NCBI GenBank assembly: GCA_900314885.1
Contig: OMWY01000004.1
Coordinates: 49,886-113,885, forward strand
DNA length: 64,000 bases
Reading direction: 5' to 3'
Origin: an uncultured Eubacteriales bacterium
GTDB lineage: Bacteria > Bacillota > Clostridia > Lachnospirales > Lachnospiraceae
Numbering within the stretch: the stretch's first letter is position 1; each line of letters opens with the position of its first letter. Shown here piece after piece: positions 10,401-17,695 of the stretch. The notes under the pieces are model-generated. The model was not told where the DNA came from and ran no database searches. It saw nothing but the letters and a program-made list of their open reading frames with translations. Made by a program: the position numbers and the translations under genes.

Positions 10401-10564
10401 ACGCAAATGGCAATTCTAAGATAGAAGACCTCATGAATGAGAGCAAGCAGGACATTTTAACCGACATAATGGCTACTGATGTCATTACCGGTAAGATGGA
10501 TGGATTTGAGAAAGAGTGGGACATCAACGGAGAGAAAGTAACACTGGGGGTTAAAAAGAACTAA
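7403..10564 (+). CDS. ileS: Isoleucyl-tRNA synthetase, type-2-like
   Basis: Charges tRNA-Ile with isoleucine in the cytosol. The class I signature PHIGHVETR and the KMSKS loop (GQKMSKSKGN) are intact. A CPRCG pair, CPDCG and CPKCG zinc-type pairs and an editing (CP1) domain between the two signatures are visible. At 1,053 aa, with a long C-terminal extension, it resembles the eukaryote-like IleRS2 group rather than the ~920-aa bacterial IleRS1; IleRS2 enzymes are known for poor mupirocin binding. Only 55 bp separate it from the protease gene, leaving no room for a T-box leader. AGGAGGG precedes the ATG. Confidence 0.95.
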   Translation: MVYKDVKADMNFTDREEEVSKFWEENDIFEKSIKNREGCPTYMFFDGPPTANGKPHIGHVETRVIKDMIPRFATMKGYKVPRKAGWDTHGLPVELEVEKEIGINGKDQIENYGIEPFIKKCKESVWKFKGMWETFSRKVGFWADMDHPYVTYDNDFIESEWWALKQIADKGLLYKGHKIVPYCPRCGTPLSSHEVAQGYKEVKERSAIVRFKALEGDYYFLAWTTTPWTLPSNTALCVNPDETYVKVKACDGYTYVLAEALADKVLGPLAKDGEKAYEVLETYKGIELEHKEYEPLYECAKARAAEQKKKAHFVTADSYVTMTDGTGIVHIAPAFGEDDNRVGHNYDLPFLQFVDDKGNMTKETPFAGLFVKKADPEVLEDLEHRGLLFDAPKFTHDYPYCWRCDTPLIYYARDTWFIKMTAVKDELIKNNDTVNWIPESIGKGRFGDWLKNVQDWGLSRNRYWGTPLPVWECPDCGERHVIGSIAELKEMSDNCPDDIELHRPYVDKVTIKCPKCGKQMHRVSEVIDCWFDSGAMPYAQHHYPFENEDKFKDQFPADFISEAVDQTRGWFYSLMAESTLLFHQAPYKNVIVLGLVLDENGQKMSKSKGNAVDPMDALNKHGADAVRWYFYSNSAPWLPNRFYDKAVSEGQSKFLSTLWNTYSFFVLYANIDNFDASKYTLEYDKLPVIDKWLLSRLNTTIKAVDEDLSNYKVNETAKALQDFVDDMSNWYVRRCRARFWAKGMEQDKINAYMTLYTALVEISKAAAPMVPFITESIYQNLVRSTDKNAPESIHLCDFPKVNEAHIDEKLEKDMSDVLEIVVLGRAGRNEANIKNRQPIGKMFLKIDDGTKLDNSYLDIIKDELNVKEIEEIDDTDRFTSYIFKPQLRTLGKRFGSRLNDLKETLNKADGSKLIAELKKNGKVTINVSGTDEELAEDDLLYEPIQVEGYETTSDHGVTVVLDKHLTKDLIREGYVREIISKIQNMRKSVGFEVMDKITVYANGNSKIEDLMNESKQDILTDIMATDVITGKMDGFEKEWDINGEKVTLGVKKN

Positions 10565-10612
10565 CGGCAGTTATAGAAACTTTTTAACATATAACTTCAG
10601 GAGGTATACTGC

Positions 10613-12164
10613 ATGAAATCCAAGAGTATCAAGTCTTACCTTGTAAGAAGCTTTTCCATAAGCTCCGCCGTCATATTTATACTTTTATTTGTTATCACTG
10701 CGGGATTTGTGTATAACAGCTTTCTTGCCATAAAGAGCAATGGTGTAAAGAACACGCTTGATTCCGCTGATGAAAATCTTACAGCCCAGATTGAGACTAT
10801 GTACGCGTCAGCGAGGGCTATAGCGGCAGATAAGGAAATATATACGACAAGCACCACATTTGAACAGAAGAAGGATAAGCGCGACAGGCGATGGCCAGAA
10901 AAACTTTAACCACTACGCTTATTTCTGGAGCAAGCCTGAAGCAGGTCTCTCATGGACCCTTGTATTTAAGCTTCCTCTTTCGGTTTATACCGAGGAAATG
11001 AATGTACTTGGTATAATGTTCGTAGTCGTTGGCGTGTGCGCAATTGCGGCCTTTATTATCGTTTCAGCGCTTATAGGCGGTAAGATAGGCAACCGCCTGA
11101 TGAAGCTTAAGGGATATCTTGTCAAGCTTTCGAAGGGTGAATTTAACCTTGAGCCTGATAAGAAGGAACTTAAGAACGAAGATGAAATCGGAGTTATTTA
11201 CAGGTCTCTCGGTGATATGATAACTGAGATAAGGAATACCGTTATATCAGTTAAGGACAGCAGCGCTAAGCTTGCGGAATCCGCCAACACTCTTATTGAT
11301 ACAGCGGAATCTCTCAAGCAGAATACCGATACCGTAAACCAGTCACTCAATGAAATCCAGCAGGGCAACAACCAGCAGTCTGAGGAGATCAATAATATCA
11401 ACACCCAGATGGAGCATTTCAACGAAAATGTTGAGACAAGCCAGAAGAACATCGACAGTGTAGTTGAGATAAGCCAGGGTGCCGGTGAGAAGCTAAAGAG
11501 CAGTAACAAGGAAATGGAGAAGCTCTCCGCTGCGTTCGCTCAGTTTGCTAAGAACTTTAATGAGTTCAGGAAGATTCTTGAGGATATGAACGCCAACATG
11601 TCTAATATCGACATGATTACGTCATCTATCAGCGAAATAGCGAGCCAGACCAACCTTCTCTCACTCAATGCTTCGATTGAGGCTGCCCGCGCCGGTGAAG
11701 TAGGTAAGGGCTTTGCTGTCGTAGCTCAGGAAATCGGAAAGCTCGCCAGCGAAAGTGAAGAGAGCGCAAAGCAGATTTCCAATGTTGTCAATAATATTCT
11801 TTCAAGCAGCAAGCAGCTTATAGATTCTACATCTTCGATGGATGACCAGATGGCAAATCAGCAGTCTATATTTGCTGAAACCATGGAGAGCATAACAAAG
11901 CTTTCAGAGGATATAGGAACCATGTTCCCTATGATGCAGGATGTATCTAAGCTGAGCGAGCAGAACTTCGAAGCCGCTAAGACTATCGGCGATTCTATCC
12001 AGAGCGCTAACGCTATCAGTGAGGAGCTTGCGGCTACGACAACCGAAGTCGCGAATACAACCGATAACTTCACTAATTCGAGTGATAAGGTTACTGAGGT
12101 ATCAGAGGAAGTTGAGAACCTTACCAAGACCCTTACAAATCAGGTTGCGTACTTTAAGGTATGA
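10613..12164 (+). pseudogene. Methyl-accepting chemotaxis protein with deleted sensor domain
   Basis: Two overlapping frames encode what should be one chemoreceptor. The first (10613-10909) gives an N-terminal membrane segment and ~70 residues of an extracellular sensor. The second, readable from about 10875 to 12164, resumes at the membrane-proximal end of a Cache-type sensor ([18 protein letters not shown]). It continues through a second membrane segment, a HAMP-like region and a complete signalling domain ([22 protein letters not shown]). Roughly 150 residues of sensor are missing and the frame shifts at the join near 10870-10890. It is either a true deletion pseudogene or an assembly error. 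The 3' end overlaps the birA start by 4 bp. Confidence 0.8.
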
Positions 12165-13180
12165 CAATGAGAAACAAAGATATAATTCTTGAAAAGCTAA
12201 GGCAGCAGACCGGAGAAAGGGTCTCCGGTGAAGCCCTTGCTTCAGAATTAGGTATATCCCGACAGGCTGTATGGAAGAGTGTACAGTCTCTGCGGGATAT
12301 GGGATATATTATTAATTCGTCAGGCAATAACGGATATATTTTAGATCCGGAAAATACAGTTTTTACTACCGAAAGCGTGGAGGAAATTCTTGGAAAGGAC
12401 GTAGAAAGACTTGGAATCGACCTTAAGGTCGTGGATGATGTTTCAAGTACCAATAACGCCCTTAAGGAAGAGGCGAAAAGGGGAGCCCGTGAGGGTACAG
12501 TCCTTATAGCAAAGCATCAGAGCGCCGGGAAGGGGCGGCTTGGCCGAAGGTTTTTCTCCCCGAAGCATGGTATTTATATGAGCTTTATCCTGCGTCCTAA
12601 GCTTTCCATGCATGAATCCATGTATCTGACTACGATAGCCGCGGTCGCTGTCCGTGACTCTATTGAGTCGGTTACCGGGAAAGATGCCGGGATAAAGTGG
12701 GTCAACGATATATACGTCGATGGAAAGAAAATTTCCGGGATTCTCACGGAGGCTGAGGCCGATATAGAAAGCCAGAGTCTCTCATTTGCCATTGTTGGAA
12801 TCGGAATTAATGTCACCGATCCGGATGGAGGGTGGCCGGCCGAAATAAAGGATGTGGCAGGATCCATATACGGAGCCGTGGATTGCCCTCCGGGAGCCAT
12901 GGCAAGGATAAGCGCTGAGGTAATCAGAAATTATTTTGAAATATACAGAAGGCTTCCCGACAGATCATTTATGAAGAGCTACGGAGACCACCAGATTCTG
13001 AAGGGAAAGAGAATTTCTGTAATCAGACGTGACGGAAGCATAGAAGCAACAGCCTTAGGTACTGATGAGGACGGAAGGCTCCTTGTCCGCTTTGACGATG
13101 GAAGCGAGACAGCTCTCTTCACCGGCGAAGTCAGTGTCAGACTCGCGGGAACGGAAGAGATGAATAAACCGGTATTTTAA
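12161..13180 (+). CDS. birA: Bifunctional biotin ligase / biotin operon repressor BirA
   Basis: A 339-aa protein with an N-terminal winged helix (residues ~1-65, [16 protein letters not shown]). A biotin protein ligase catalytic domain follows, with the ATP/biotin loop [10 protein letters not shown] and [17 protein letters not shown], and a C-terminal SH3-like cap. It activates biotin to biotinyl-AMP and attaches it to carboxyl-carrier proteins; with the winged helix it can also repress biotin genes. The ATG overlaps the TGA of the broken chemoreceptor gene. A second ATG two codons in (12167) is an equal candidate. A strong terminator follows. Confidence 0.95.
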   Translation: MTMRNKDIILEKLRQQTGERVSGEALASELGISRQAVWKSVQSLRDMGYIINSSGNNGYILDPENTVFTTESVEEILGKDVERLGIDLKVVDDVSSTNNALKEEAKRGAREGTVLIAKHQSAGKGRLGRRFFSPKHGIYMSFILRPKLSMHESMYLTTIAAVAVRDSIESVTGKDAGIKWVNDIYVDGKKISGILTEAEADIESQSLSFAIVGIGINVTDPDGGWPAEIKDVAGSIYGAVDCPPGAMARISAEVIRNYFEIYRRLPDRSFMKSYGDHQILKGKRISVIRRDGSIEATALGTDEDGRLLVRFDDGSETALFTGEVSVRLAGTEEMNKPVF

Positions 13181-13186
13181 TCAAGT

Positions 13187-13221
13187 AAAAAAGGGAGCCC
13201 CTTTCATAGCTCCCTTTTTTT
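13187..13221. terminator. Intrinsic terminator after birA, bidirectional
   Basis: GGGAGC/GCTCCC stem extended by A6 on the left and T7 on the right. The A- and T-tracts make it work in both directions, so it can also end the small minus-strand frame at 13223. Confidence 0.9.
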
Positions 13222-13222
13222 A

Positions 13223-13306
13223 TTAGCTCGCAAGCTTATGGTTCTCGATAGCGATTTCTTTTTCTTTCTCTGACAGCTGTTCAACTACATTAAGTTTCTT
13301 TTCCAT
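13223..13306 (-). CDS. Possible 27-residue peptide, divergent from the TetR gene
   Basis: The minus-strand frame ATG (13306) to TAA (13223) encodes MEKKLNVVEQLSEKEKEIAI followed by seven more residues, a charged, probably helical peptide. It sits neatly between a minus-strand promoter (13340-13369) and the bidirectional terminator, which is why I list it. The ribosome site is weak (AAAGGA lies 15 nt upstream). It could be a regulatory small protein, the N-terminal remnant of a deleted gene, or untranslated. Confidence 0.3.
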   Translation of the reverse strand: MEKKLNVVEQLSEKEKEIAIENHKLAS

Positions 13307-13310
13307 AGGC

Positions 13311-13339
13311 TTTACAAATTTCCTTTACTGGTGTACAAT
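13311..13339 (+). promoter_or_regulatory. SigA promoter of the TetR gene
   Basis: TTTACA (13311-13316), 17-bp spacer, TACAAT (13334-13339). The -35 box lies within the left half (CTTTACAAATTT, 13310-13321) of a perfect 12-bp inverted repeat whose right half is 13359-13370. This arrangement suggests a TetR-type operator. Confidence 0.7.
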
Positions 13340-13369
13340 ATCATACAAGCGTTTAATCAAATTTGTAAA
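13340..13369 (-). promoter_or_regulatory. Divergent promoter mirroring the TetR promoter
   Basis: On the minus strand TTTACA (13369-13364), 18-bp spacer and TATGAT (13345-13340). Its -35 box is the right half of the same inverted repeat. The two promoters point at each other's -35 region, so their transcripts would overlap for tens of bases. Confidence 0.5.
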
Positions 13370-13380
13370 GGTGAAGGACA

Positions 13381-13965
13381 ATGGATAAACGAGTAATCAA
13401 GACTAAGACAAATCTTAAGAATACACTTGTCGCTATGCTTAAAGAGAAGCCTTTTGAGAAGATTGAAGTGACTGAACTCTGTAAGAGAGCCAACGCGAGC
13501 CGCATCACATTTTATATGTATTACGGCGATAAATATGACCTCCTTCATGAACTCTATGAGGACATGAATGATGAGATGTACGCCTATTACGCTGAGCTTC
13601 AGCAGACTGATAATAGGGAAGATGATCCATTTAAGAGCTATCAGAATCTGGGCAAGGCTATCATTCATAAGTACAAGGAGCATATGGATTTCTATCAGAA
13701 TGTGAAAATGGACGGAAGCAAGGACCTGCTCTTTTCTTACTTTGATTTTTCACTGAAGTACCTCGAGGATTTTGAGGAAAAATATCGCAACCAGCTTAAG
13801 CCCGTTTATCCGCCTAAACAAGTTGTGGTTACTCTGATGCTAGGCTTCTGGGGATTCATTTATACAGGATATTATGAAGGGGTAGATCCTGATAAGCTTG
13901 AATCAGATACGATGAAAATGATAAATTCCATGATTCAGGCGAATCTCTTCGAGAGAAAACAGTAA
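13381..13965 (+). CDS. TetR/AcrR-family transcriptional regulator
   Basis: A 194-aa one-component repressor. The N-terminal DNA-binding domain (residues ~8-55) shows the TetR pattern, with ELCKRANASRITFYMYYGDK as the recognition region. The helical C-terminal domain would bind an unknown ligand and dimerise. It lies directly upstream of the ABC importer genes (79-bp gap with a dyad), so it may control them as well as itself. GGTGAAGG precedes the ATG. Confidence 0.85.
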   Translation: MDKRVIKTKTNLKNTLVAMLKEKPFEKIEVTELCKRANASRITFYMYYGDKYDLLHELYEDMNDEMYAYYAELQQTDNREDDPFKSYQNLGKAIIHKYKEHMDFYQNVKMDGSKDLLFSYFDFSLKYLEDFEEKYRNQLKPVYPPKQVVVTLMLGFWGFIYTGYYEGVDPDKLESDTMKMINSMIQANLFERKQ

Positions 13966-13970
13966 TTTGG

Positions 13971-13998
13971 ATTTAATCGGCAAATTGCCGGATTAAAT
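13971..13998. promoter_or_regulatory. Dyad between TetR gene and ABC importer
   Basis: ATTTAATCGGCAA and TTGCCGGATTAAAT are inverted repeats with one bulged base. There is no following U-run, so an operator or attenuator hairpin is likelier than a terminator. Confidence 0.4.
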
Positions 13999-14044
13999 AG
14001 TCGTACTAAGGCGCATTTTATTCTACAAGAAAGAAGGAGACAAA

Positions 14045-15229
14045 ATGAGAAAGAAAATCTTAAGCACCATTGTTACAGCGGGACTTGTTATGAGCATGCT
14101 TTCGGCCTGCGGCGGAAGCGGTACGTCTACGGCATCGGGGAGCGGGTCAGGGTCCGCGTCGTCAGGCAGCTCTGACGCGCCGACACTTTCGACCACAGCA
14201 ACTGTTACGTCGACTTCTGAAAGCTCCGGCAGTACTTCATCAGCCGCTTCAGAGACTACAGCTACAACAGACGCAAGCGGAAAGACATTTAAGGTCGGCA
14301 TAGTTCAGTTTATGGACCACGCGAGCCTCGATCAGATTACCGAGAGTATAGAAGCTGAGCTTGACGCCAAGGCAGCAGAGACCGGAGCCACATTTGATTA
14401 CAAGGACTATTTCTTCAACGGCCAGGGAGATGACAGCGTTTTAAGCCAGGCTATGAGCCAGCTTAAGGATGACAGCGTTGATATAGTGATTCCTATTGCG
14501 ACGCCTACGGTCCTTAAGGCTCAGTCTGTTTTTGAAGACACGGATACGCCTATAGTGTTCTCTGCTGTAACTGATCCGGTCGGCGCTAATCTTGTGGCTT
14601 CCATGGACGCGCCGGGAGGTCATATAACAGGTACTAGCGACGCGCTTAATACCGACACGGTTATGGACCTTATTTTCGCAAATGATCCTGATGCCGATAA
14701 TATCGGACTTCTCTATTCAACCAGTGAGGATTCGTCTACAAAGGCAATCGCTGACGCTAAGGCATACCTTGATAAAAAAGGCATCAAGTATGATGAGAAG
14801 ACGGGAACCAATTCCGATGAAGTCAGCATGGCTGCCGATTCGCTTGTAGCTGATGGAGTAGACGCCGTATTTACACCTACGGATAACACTGTTATGGGCG
14901 CCGAACTCGCTATCTATGAGAAGTTTACCGACGCAGGCATCCCTCATTACGCCGGAGCTGACTCATTTGCCTTAAATGGCGCTTTCTTAGGTTTCGGTAT
15001 AAGCTATAAGGATTTAGGTACGGCTACGGCTGATATGGCAGTTGATATCCTTGTAAATGGGAAGGATCCCGCGACTATGCCGGTACAGACACTCGACAGC
15101 GGTATCGCGACCATTAATACTGATACGGCGGCTGCGCTTGGGTATGATTTAACCAAGGTGGAAGAGGCCTTTAAGCCGCTCACTACGGAGATAGTGGAGA
15201 CTACTACTTCTGAGAAATTCGAAAATTAA
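14045..15229 (+). CDS. ABC importer substrate-binding lipoprotein, TrpX-like
   Basis: A 394-aa exported lipoprotein. It has a basic start, a hydrophobic stretch and the lipobox LSAC with the lipidated Cys at residue 22. A Ser/Thr/Gly-rich linker runs to about residue 80, then a periplasmic-binding fold of the ABC_sub_bind family begins with KVGIVQFMDHASLDQI. In Gram-positives this family, with the permease and ATPase types found here, is often annotated as a tryptophan or related aromatic importer. No T-box leader is present, so the substrate is not certain. AAGAAGGAGA precedes the ATG. Confidence 0.88.
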   Translation: MRKKILSTIVTAGLVMSMLSACGGSGTSTASGSGSGSASSGSSDAPTLSTTATVTSTSESSGSTSSAASETTATTDASGKTFKVGIVQFMDHASLDQITESIEAELDAKAAETGATFDYKDYFFNGQGDDSVLSQAMSQLKDDSVDIVIPIATPTVLKAQSVFEDTDTPIVFSAVTDPVGANLVASMDAPGGHITGTSDALNTDTVMDLIFANDPDADNIGLLYSTSEDSSTKAIADAKAYLDKKGIKYDEKTGTNSDEVSMAADSLVADGVDAVFTPTDNTVMGAELAIYEKFTDAGIPHYAGADSFALNGAFLGFGISYKDLGTATADMAVDILVNGKDPATMPVQTLDSGIATINTDTAAALGYDLTKVEEAFKPLTTEIVETTTSEKFEN

Positions 15230-15249
15230 TACTATTAAGGGGATAGCAA

Positions 15250-16167
15250 ATGACTCTTGGGGTTCTTTTCTCAGCGCTTGAGTTTGGCCTTATATATGCT
15301 CTCATAGCGCTGTCTCTCTTTATAAGTTTTACCATATTAAATATATGCGATCTTTCTACTGACGGCTGCTATATGTTGGGCGCGGCCGTCGGCGTTTTAT
15401 TTACAATAATGGGGCACCCTCTGCTTGCGATCCTTGCGGCCATGCTTGCCGGAGTCGCAAGCGGTTTTGTGTGCGCCATACTGCAGACTAAGCTAGGAGT
15501 TCCGAGCATACTCGCGGGGATAGTAGTAAACACAGGACTCTACACCGTGAATCTGTGTGTTATGGGACTTAAAACCCAGTTAAATCTCGTAAATAAAGAT
15601 ACAGTATTTTCCCTTTTTGGTGGAATCAGTGAGAGCGCCTTCTGGCAGAAATCATATAAATTGATTCTCTTAATAATCATAGTAGCGCTCGTGGGAACTC
15701 TCATCTATCTTTTTCTTGGTACAGGTCTTGGACTCTCTATCAGAGCTACAGGTGACAGCCCTGCTATGGTGAGGGCTTCATCCATCGATCCGTCATTTAC
15801 AATTACTGTAGGACTTATGATTTCGGGATCTCTAACGGGACTTGCCGGATGTCTTGCCGGACAGTACAGTAAGACGGCTGAGATAAATATGGGAACCGGT
15901 ATGGTGACTATAGCTCTTGCTTCCCTGATAATCGGTTCGACAATATTTGGAAGAGGCAAAATGCCTGTTAAAATTTTCGGCGCTGTTATGGGCTCTGTAA
16001 TCTATAGAATTATTATCGCGATTGCCCTGAGACTCAGGGTACCTACTCAGGCCTTTAAGCTTGTATCGGCTATCATTGTCGCGGTTGCTATCGCGGCGCC
16101 TAAGGTTTCTGAGATTTACGCCATGAATAAGAGAAAGAAAGCCGCTATGGCAAGAAGGGGGAAATGA
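15250..16167 (+). CDS. ABC importer permease, TrpY-like
   Basis: A 305-aa integral membrane protein with about eight hydrophobic segments, of the branched-chain amino-acid permease fold. The segment GLSIRATGDSPAMVRASSI near residues 160-180 is the cytoplasmic coupling region that contacts the ATPase. It lies 20 bp after the binding-protein gene, and its TGA overlaps the next ATG, so the three genes form one transcript. The C-terminus is strongly basic (KRKKAAMARRGK). Confidence 0.88.
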   Translation: MTLGVLFSALEFGLIYALIALSLFISFTILNICDLSTDGCYMLGAAVGVLFTIMGHPLLAILAAMLAGVASGFVCAILQTKLGVPSILAGIVVNTGLYTVNLCVMGLKTQLNLVNKDTVFSLFGGISESAFWQKSYKLILLIIIVALVGTLIYLFLGTGLGLSIRATGDSPAMVRASSIDPSFTITVGLMISGSLTGLAGCLAGQYSKTAEINMGTGMVTIALASLIIGSTIFGRGKMPVKIFGAVMGSVIYRIIIAIALRLRVPTQAFKLVSAIIVAVAIAAPKVSEIYAMNKRKKAAMARRGK

Positions 16168-16967
16168 TGTTAGTAATAGATGATATCTCAAAAACATTTA
16201 ACCCCGGAACAGTAAATGAGAAGAAGGCATTAACACACCTGTCTCTTAGACTTAATGACGGGGATTTCGCGACGATTGTTGGCTCGAACGGAGCCGGTAA
16301 ATCTTCTCTTTTTAACGCGATAGCGGGCTCATTTATTACGGATGATGGTTCAATAAGCCTCGACGGAGCTGACATCACATTTATGAAGGAGCATGAGAGG
16401 AGCCGCTTTATAGGCAGACTCTTTCAGGATCCTATGATGGGTACGGCGCCCCATATGACGATAGAAGAGAACCTGTCGGTTGCCTACCTTAGGGCATCGA
16501 AGGGACAGCATGGGCTGTTTTCAAGAATAACAAGGTCTGAAAGAAATGAATTTCGAGAGAAACTTTCTCTCTTGAATATGGGTCTCGAGGACAGAATGGA
16601 GCAGCCTGTGGGACTTCTCTCCGGAGGCCAGCGCCAGGCGCTTACCCTTCTCATGGCAACGGTGGTCACACCGAAGCTCCTTCTTCTTGATGAGCATACG
16701 GCGGCTCTCGACCCGGCTACGGCTGATAAGGTAATCGATTTAACGAAGAATATTATTGAAGAGAAACATATTACTTGTCTTATGATAACCCACAATATGC
16801 GGCAGGCTCTGACACTCGGGAACAGAACCCTTATGATGGATAATGGGAATATTGTCCTTGATGTCGGCGGAGATGAGAGGGCGAGAATGACTGTTGATGA
16901 TCTTCTCGATCTTTTCGCCAAGAAGGCCGGTGATCGCCTCGACAATGACAGGATACTTTTATCATAG
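16164..16967 (+). CDS. ABC importer ATP-binding protein, TrpZ-like
   Basis: A 267-aa ATPase with Walker A GSNGAGKSS, Q-loop FQDPMMG, signature LSGGQRQALTL, Walker B LLLLDEHTAALDP and the switch histidine in MITHNM. It powers the importer encoded by the two preceding genes. The start overlaps the permease stop (ATGATG, either ATG usable). No classic terminator follows; the next structure is an 18-bp perfect palindrome at 16986. Confidence 0.92.
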   Translation: MMLVIDDISKTFNPGTVNEKKALTHLSLRLNDGDFATIVGSNGAGKSSLFNAIAGSFITDDGSISLDGADITFMKEHERSRFIGRLFQDPMMGTAPHMTIEENLSVAYLRASKGQHGLFSRITRSERNEFREKLSLLNMGLEDRMEQPVGLLSGGQRQALTLLMATVVTPKLLLLDEHTAALDPATADKVIDLTKNIIEEKHITCLMITHNMRQALTLGNRTLMMDNGNIVLDVGGDERARMTVDDLLDLFAKKAGDRLDNDRILLS

Positions 16968-16985
16968 CCATAAATTTTTTTAATA

Positions 16986-17003
16986 TATCTACTATAGTAG
17001 ATA
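16986..17003. promoter_or_regulatory. Perfect 18-bp palindrome after the importer operon
   Basis: TATCTACTATAGTAGATA reads identically on both strands. It is AT-rich with no loop, more like a protein-binding site than a terminator. It lies ~50 bp upstream of the -35 box of the next gene. Confidence 0.4.
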
Positions 17004-17054
17004 CTTTTGTGCACCCTGCCCAATTTTCTCCGATTTTTTTGTGCATAATCAACA

Positions 17055-17083
17055 TTGTGAAATGACGGTTTACCTGCTAAAAT
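17055..17083 (+). promoter_or_regulatory. Candidate promoter for the 73-aa protein
   Basis: TTGTGA (17055-17060), 17-bp spacer, TAAAAT (17078-17083). Transcription would start near 17090, giving a ~130-nt leader before the ATG at 17222. Confidence 0.5.
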
Positions 17084-17090
17084 AATTCAC

Positions 17091-17140
17091 GAAAAGCAGG
17101 GAAATGGAAGCGCGTTTCCATTCCGGACGACTGCTTACCG
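17091..17140 (+). ncRNA. Possible structured 5' leader
   Basis: AAGCAG (17094-17099) can pair with CTGCTT (17131-17136), enclosing a hairpin AATGGAA/TTCCATT (17103-17109 with 17116-17122, loop GCGCGT). I could not match it to a known riboswitch: it lacks the conserved GEMM (c-di-GMP) loops and other familiar cores. It may be a regulatory leader of the 73-aa gene. Confidence 0.3.
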
Positions 17141-17221
17141 CGGAAAATGTAACAAGTAAACAAGGTCAATTAACCTAATTAGTTTCACATAAATTCAGAG
17201 AAAAAGAAAGGCGGGACTGTC

Positions 17222-17443
17222 ATGAACAGTTTTGATTTGGAAGACACTTTTTTAGCTTATCTTAACGATAAGTGGGAACAGGGCATAAGCTTTACGGTTG
17301 GGAGTAAGAAATTGCAGGACCCGGCAATGTTCTACTCAGTAGCTACAAGCCCGGATTATATGGCTGACCTGATATCAGACGATAATGGAATGATAAGGAG
17401 AGTGAATTTCCAGAACATCAGTGGATATGCAGTCCGCAGCTAA
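17222..17443 (+). CDS. Small hypothetical protein, 73 aa
   Basis: Not recognised. It is a soluble, acidic-to-neutral 73-residue protein beginning MNSFDLEDTFLAYLNDKWEQ, with no signal peptide, membrane segment or cysteine. An AAAGGCGGG ribosome site, an upstream promoter, a long leader and a perfect terminator immediately after it argue that it is a real monocistronic gene. Its position directly before fumC and the hdr/flx block may be coincidental. Confidence 0.6.
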   Translation: MNSFDLEDTFLAYLNDKWEQGISFTVGSKKLQDPAMFYSVATSPDYMADLISDDNGMIRRVNFQNISGYAVRS

Positions 17444-17451
17444 TCAACTTT

Positions 17452-17478
17452 AAGCGCCGTCAATAGACGGCGCTTTAT
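17452..17478 (+). terminator. Intrinsic terminator after the 73-aa gene
   Basis: AAGCGCCGTC, loop AATA, GACGGCGCTT: a perfect 10-bp stem followed by TATT. Confidence 0.85.
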
Positions 17479-17486
17479 TGTCGCTT

Positions 17487-17565
17487 TGCGAAGCAATGCG
17501 ACCCGCGATGAGCGAAGCGAATCGATCGGCTTCTTTTCAAAGAAAACCAGCTATGCTGGTTTTCT
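17487..17565. repeat. Intergenic hairpin element
   Basis: TGCGAAGCAATGCG (17487-17500) resembles the core of the 1815 element. A further dyad follows (CGATGAGCGAAGCGAATCG), then a perfect 11-bp hairpin AGAAAACCAGC-TAT-GCTGGTTTTCT (17541-17565). No coding frame or promoter is convincing within it. It is probably a dispersed repeat. Confidence 0.4.
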
Positions 17566-17621
17566 ACTAACTTTAATCAGGTGTGTCCCCGTACCTCGTC
17601 AAAAATTTCACAATAAAATCA

Positions 17622-17650
17622 TTGACAAAACCCCACGGGTGACTTATACT
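17622..17650 (+). promoter_or_regulatory. Strong SigA promoter of the fumC-hdr-flx-frd block
   Basis: TTGACA (17622-17627), 17-bp spacer, TATACT (17645-17650), 46 bp before the fumC ATG. It is the only clear promoter I see before mdh, and gene gaps downstream are small. Confidence 0.85.
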
Positions 17651-17695
17651 TTAAATGTATGTGATTAGGAAAATCTCGAGGGAGGGTTTAAAGAG

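Noticed and set aside
17091..17140. c-di-GMP (GEMM) riboswitch
   Set aside because: General stem arrangement was tempting, but the conserved GCAAACC and GACGCAAAGC-type loops are absent.
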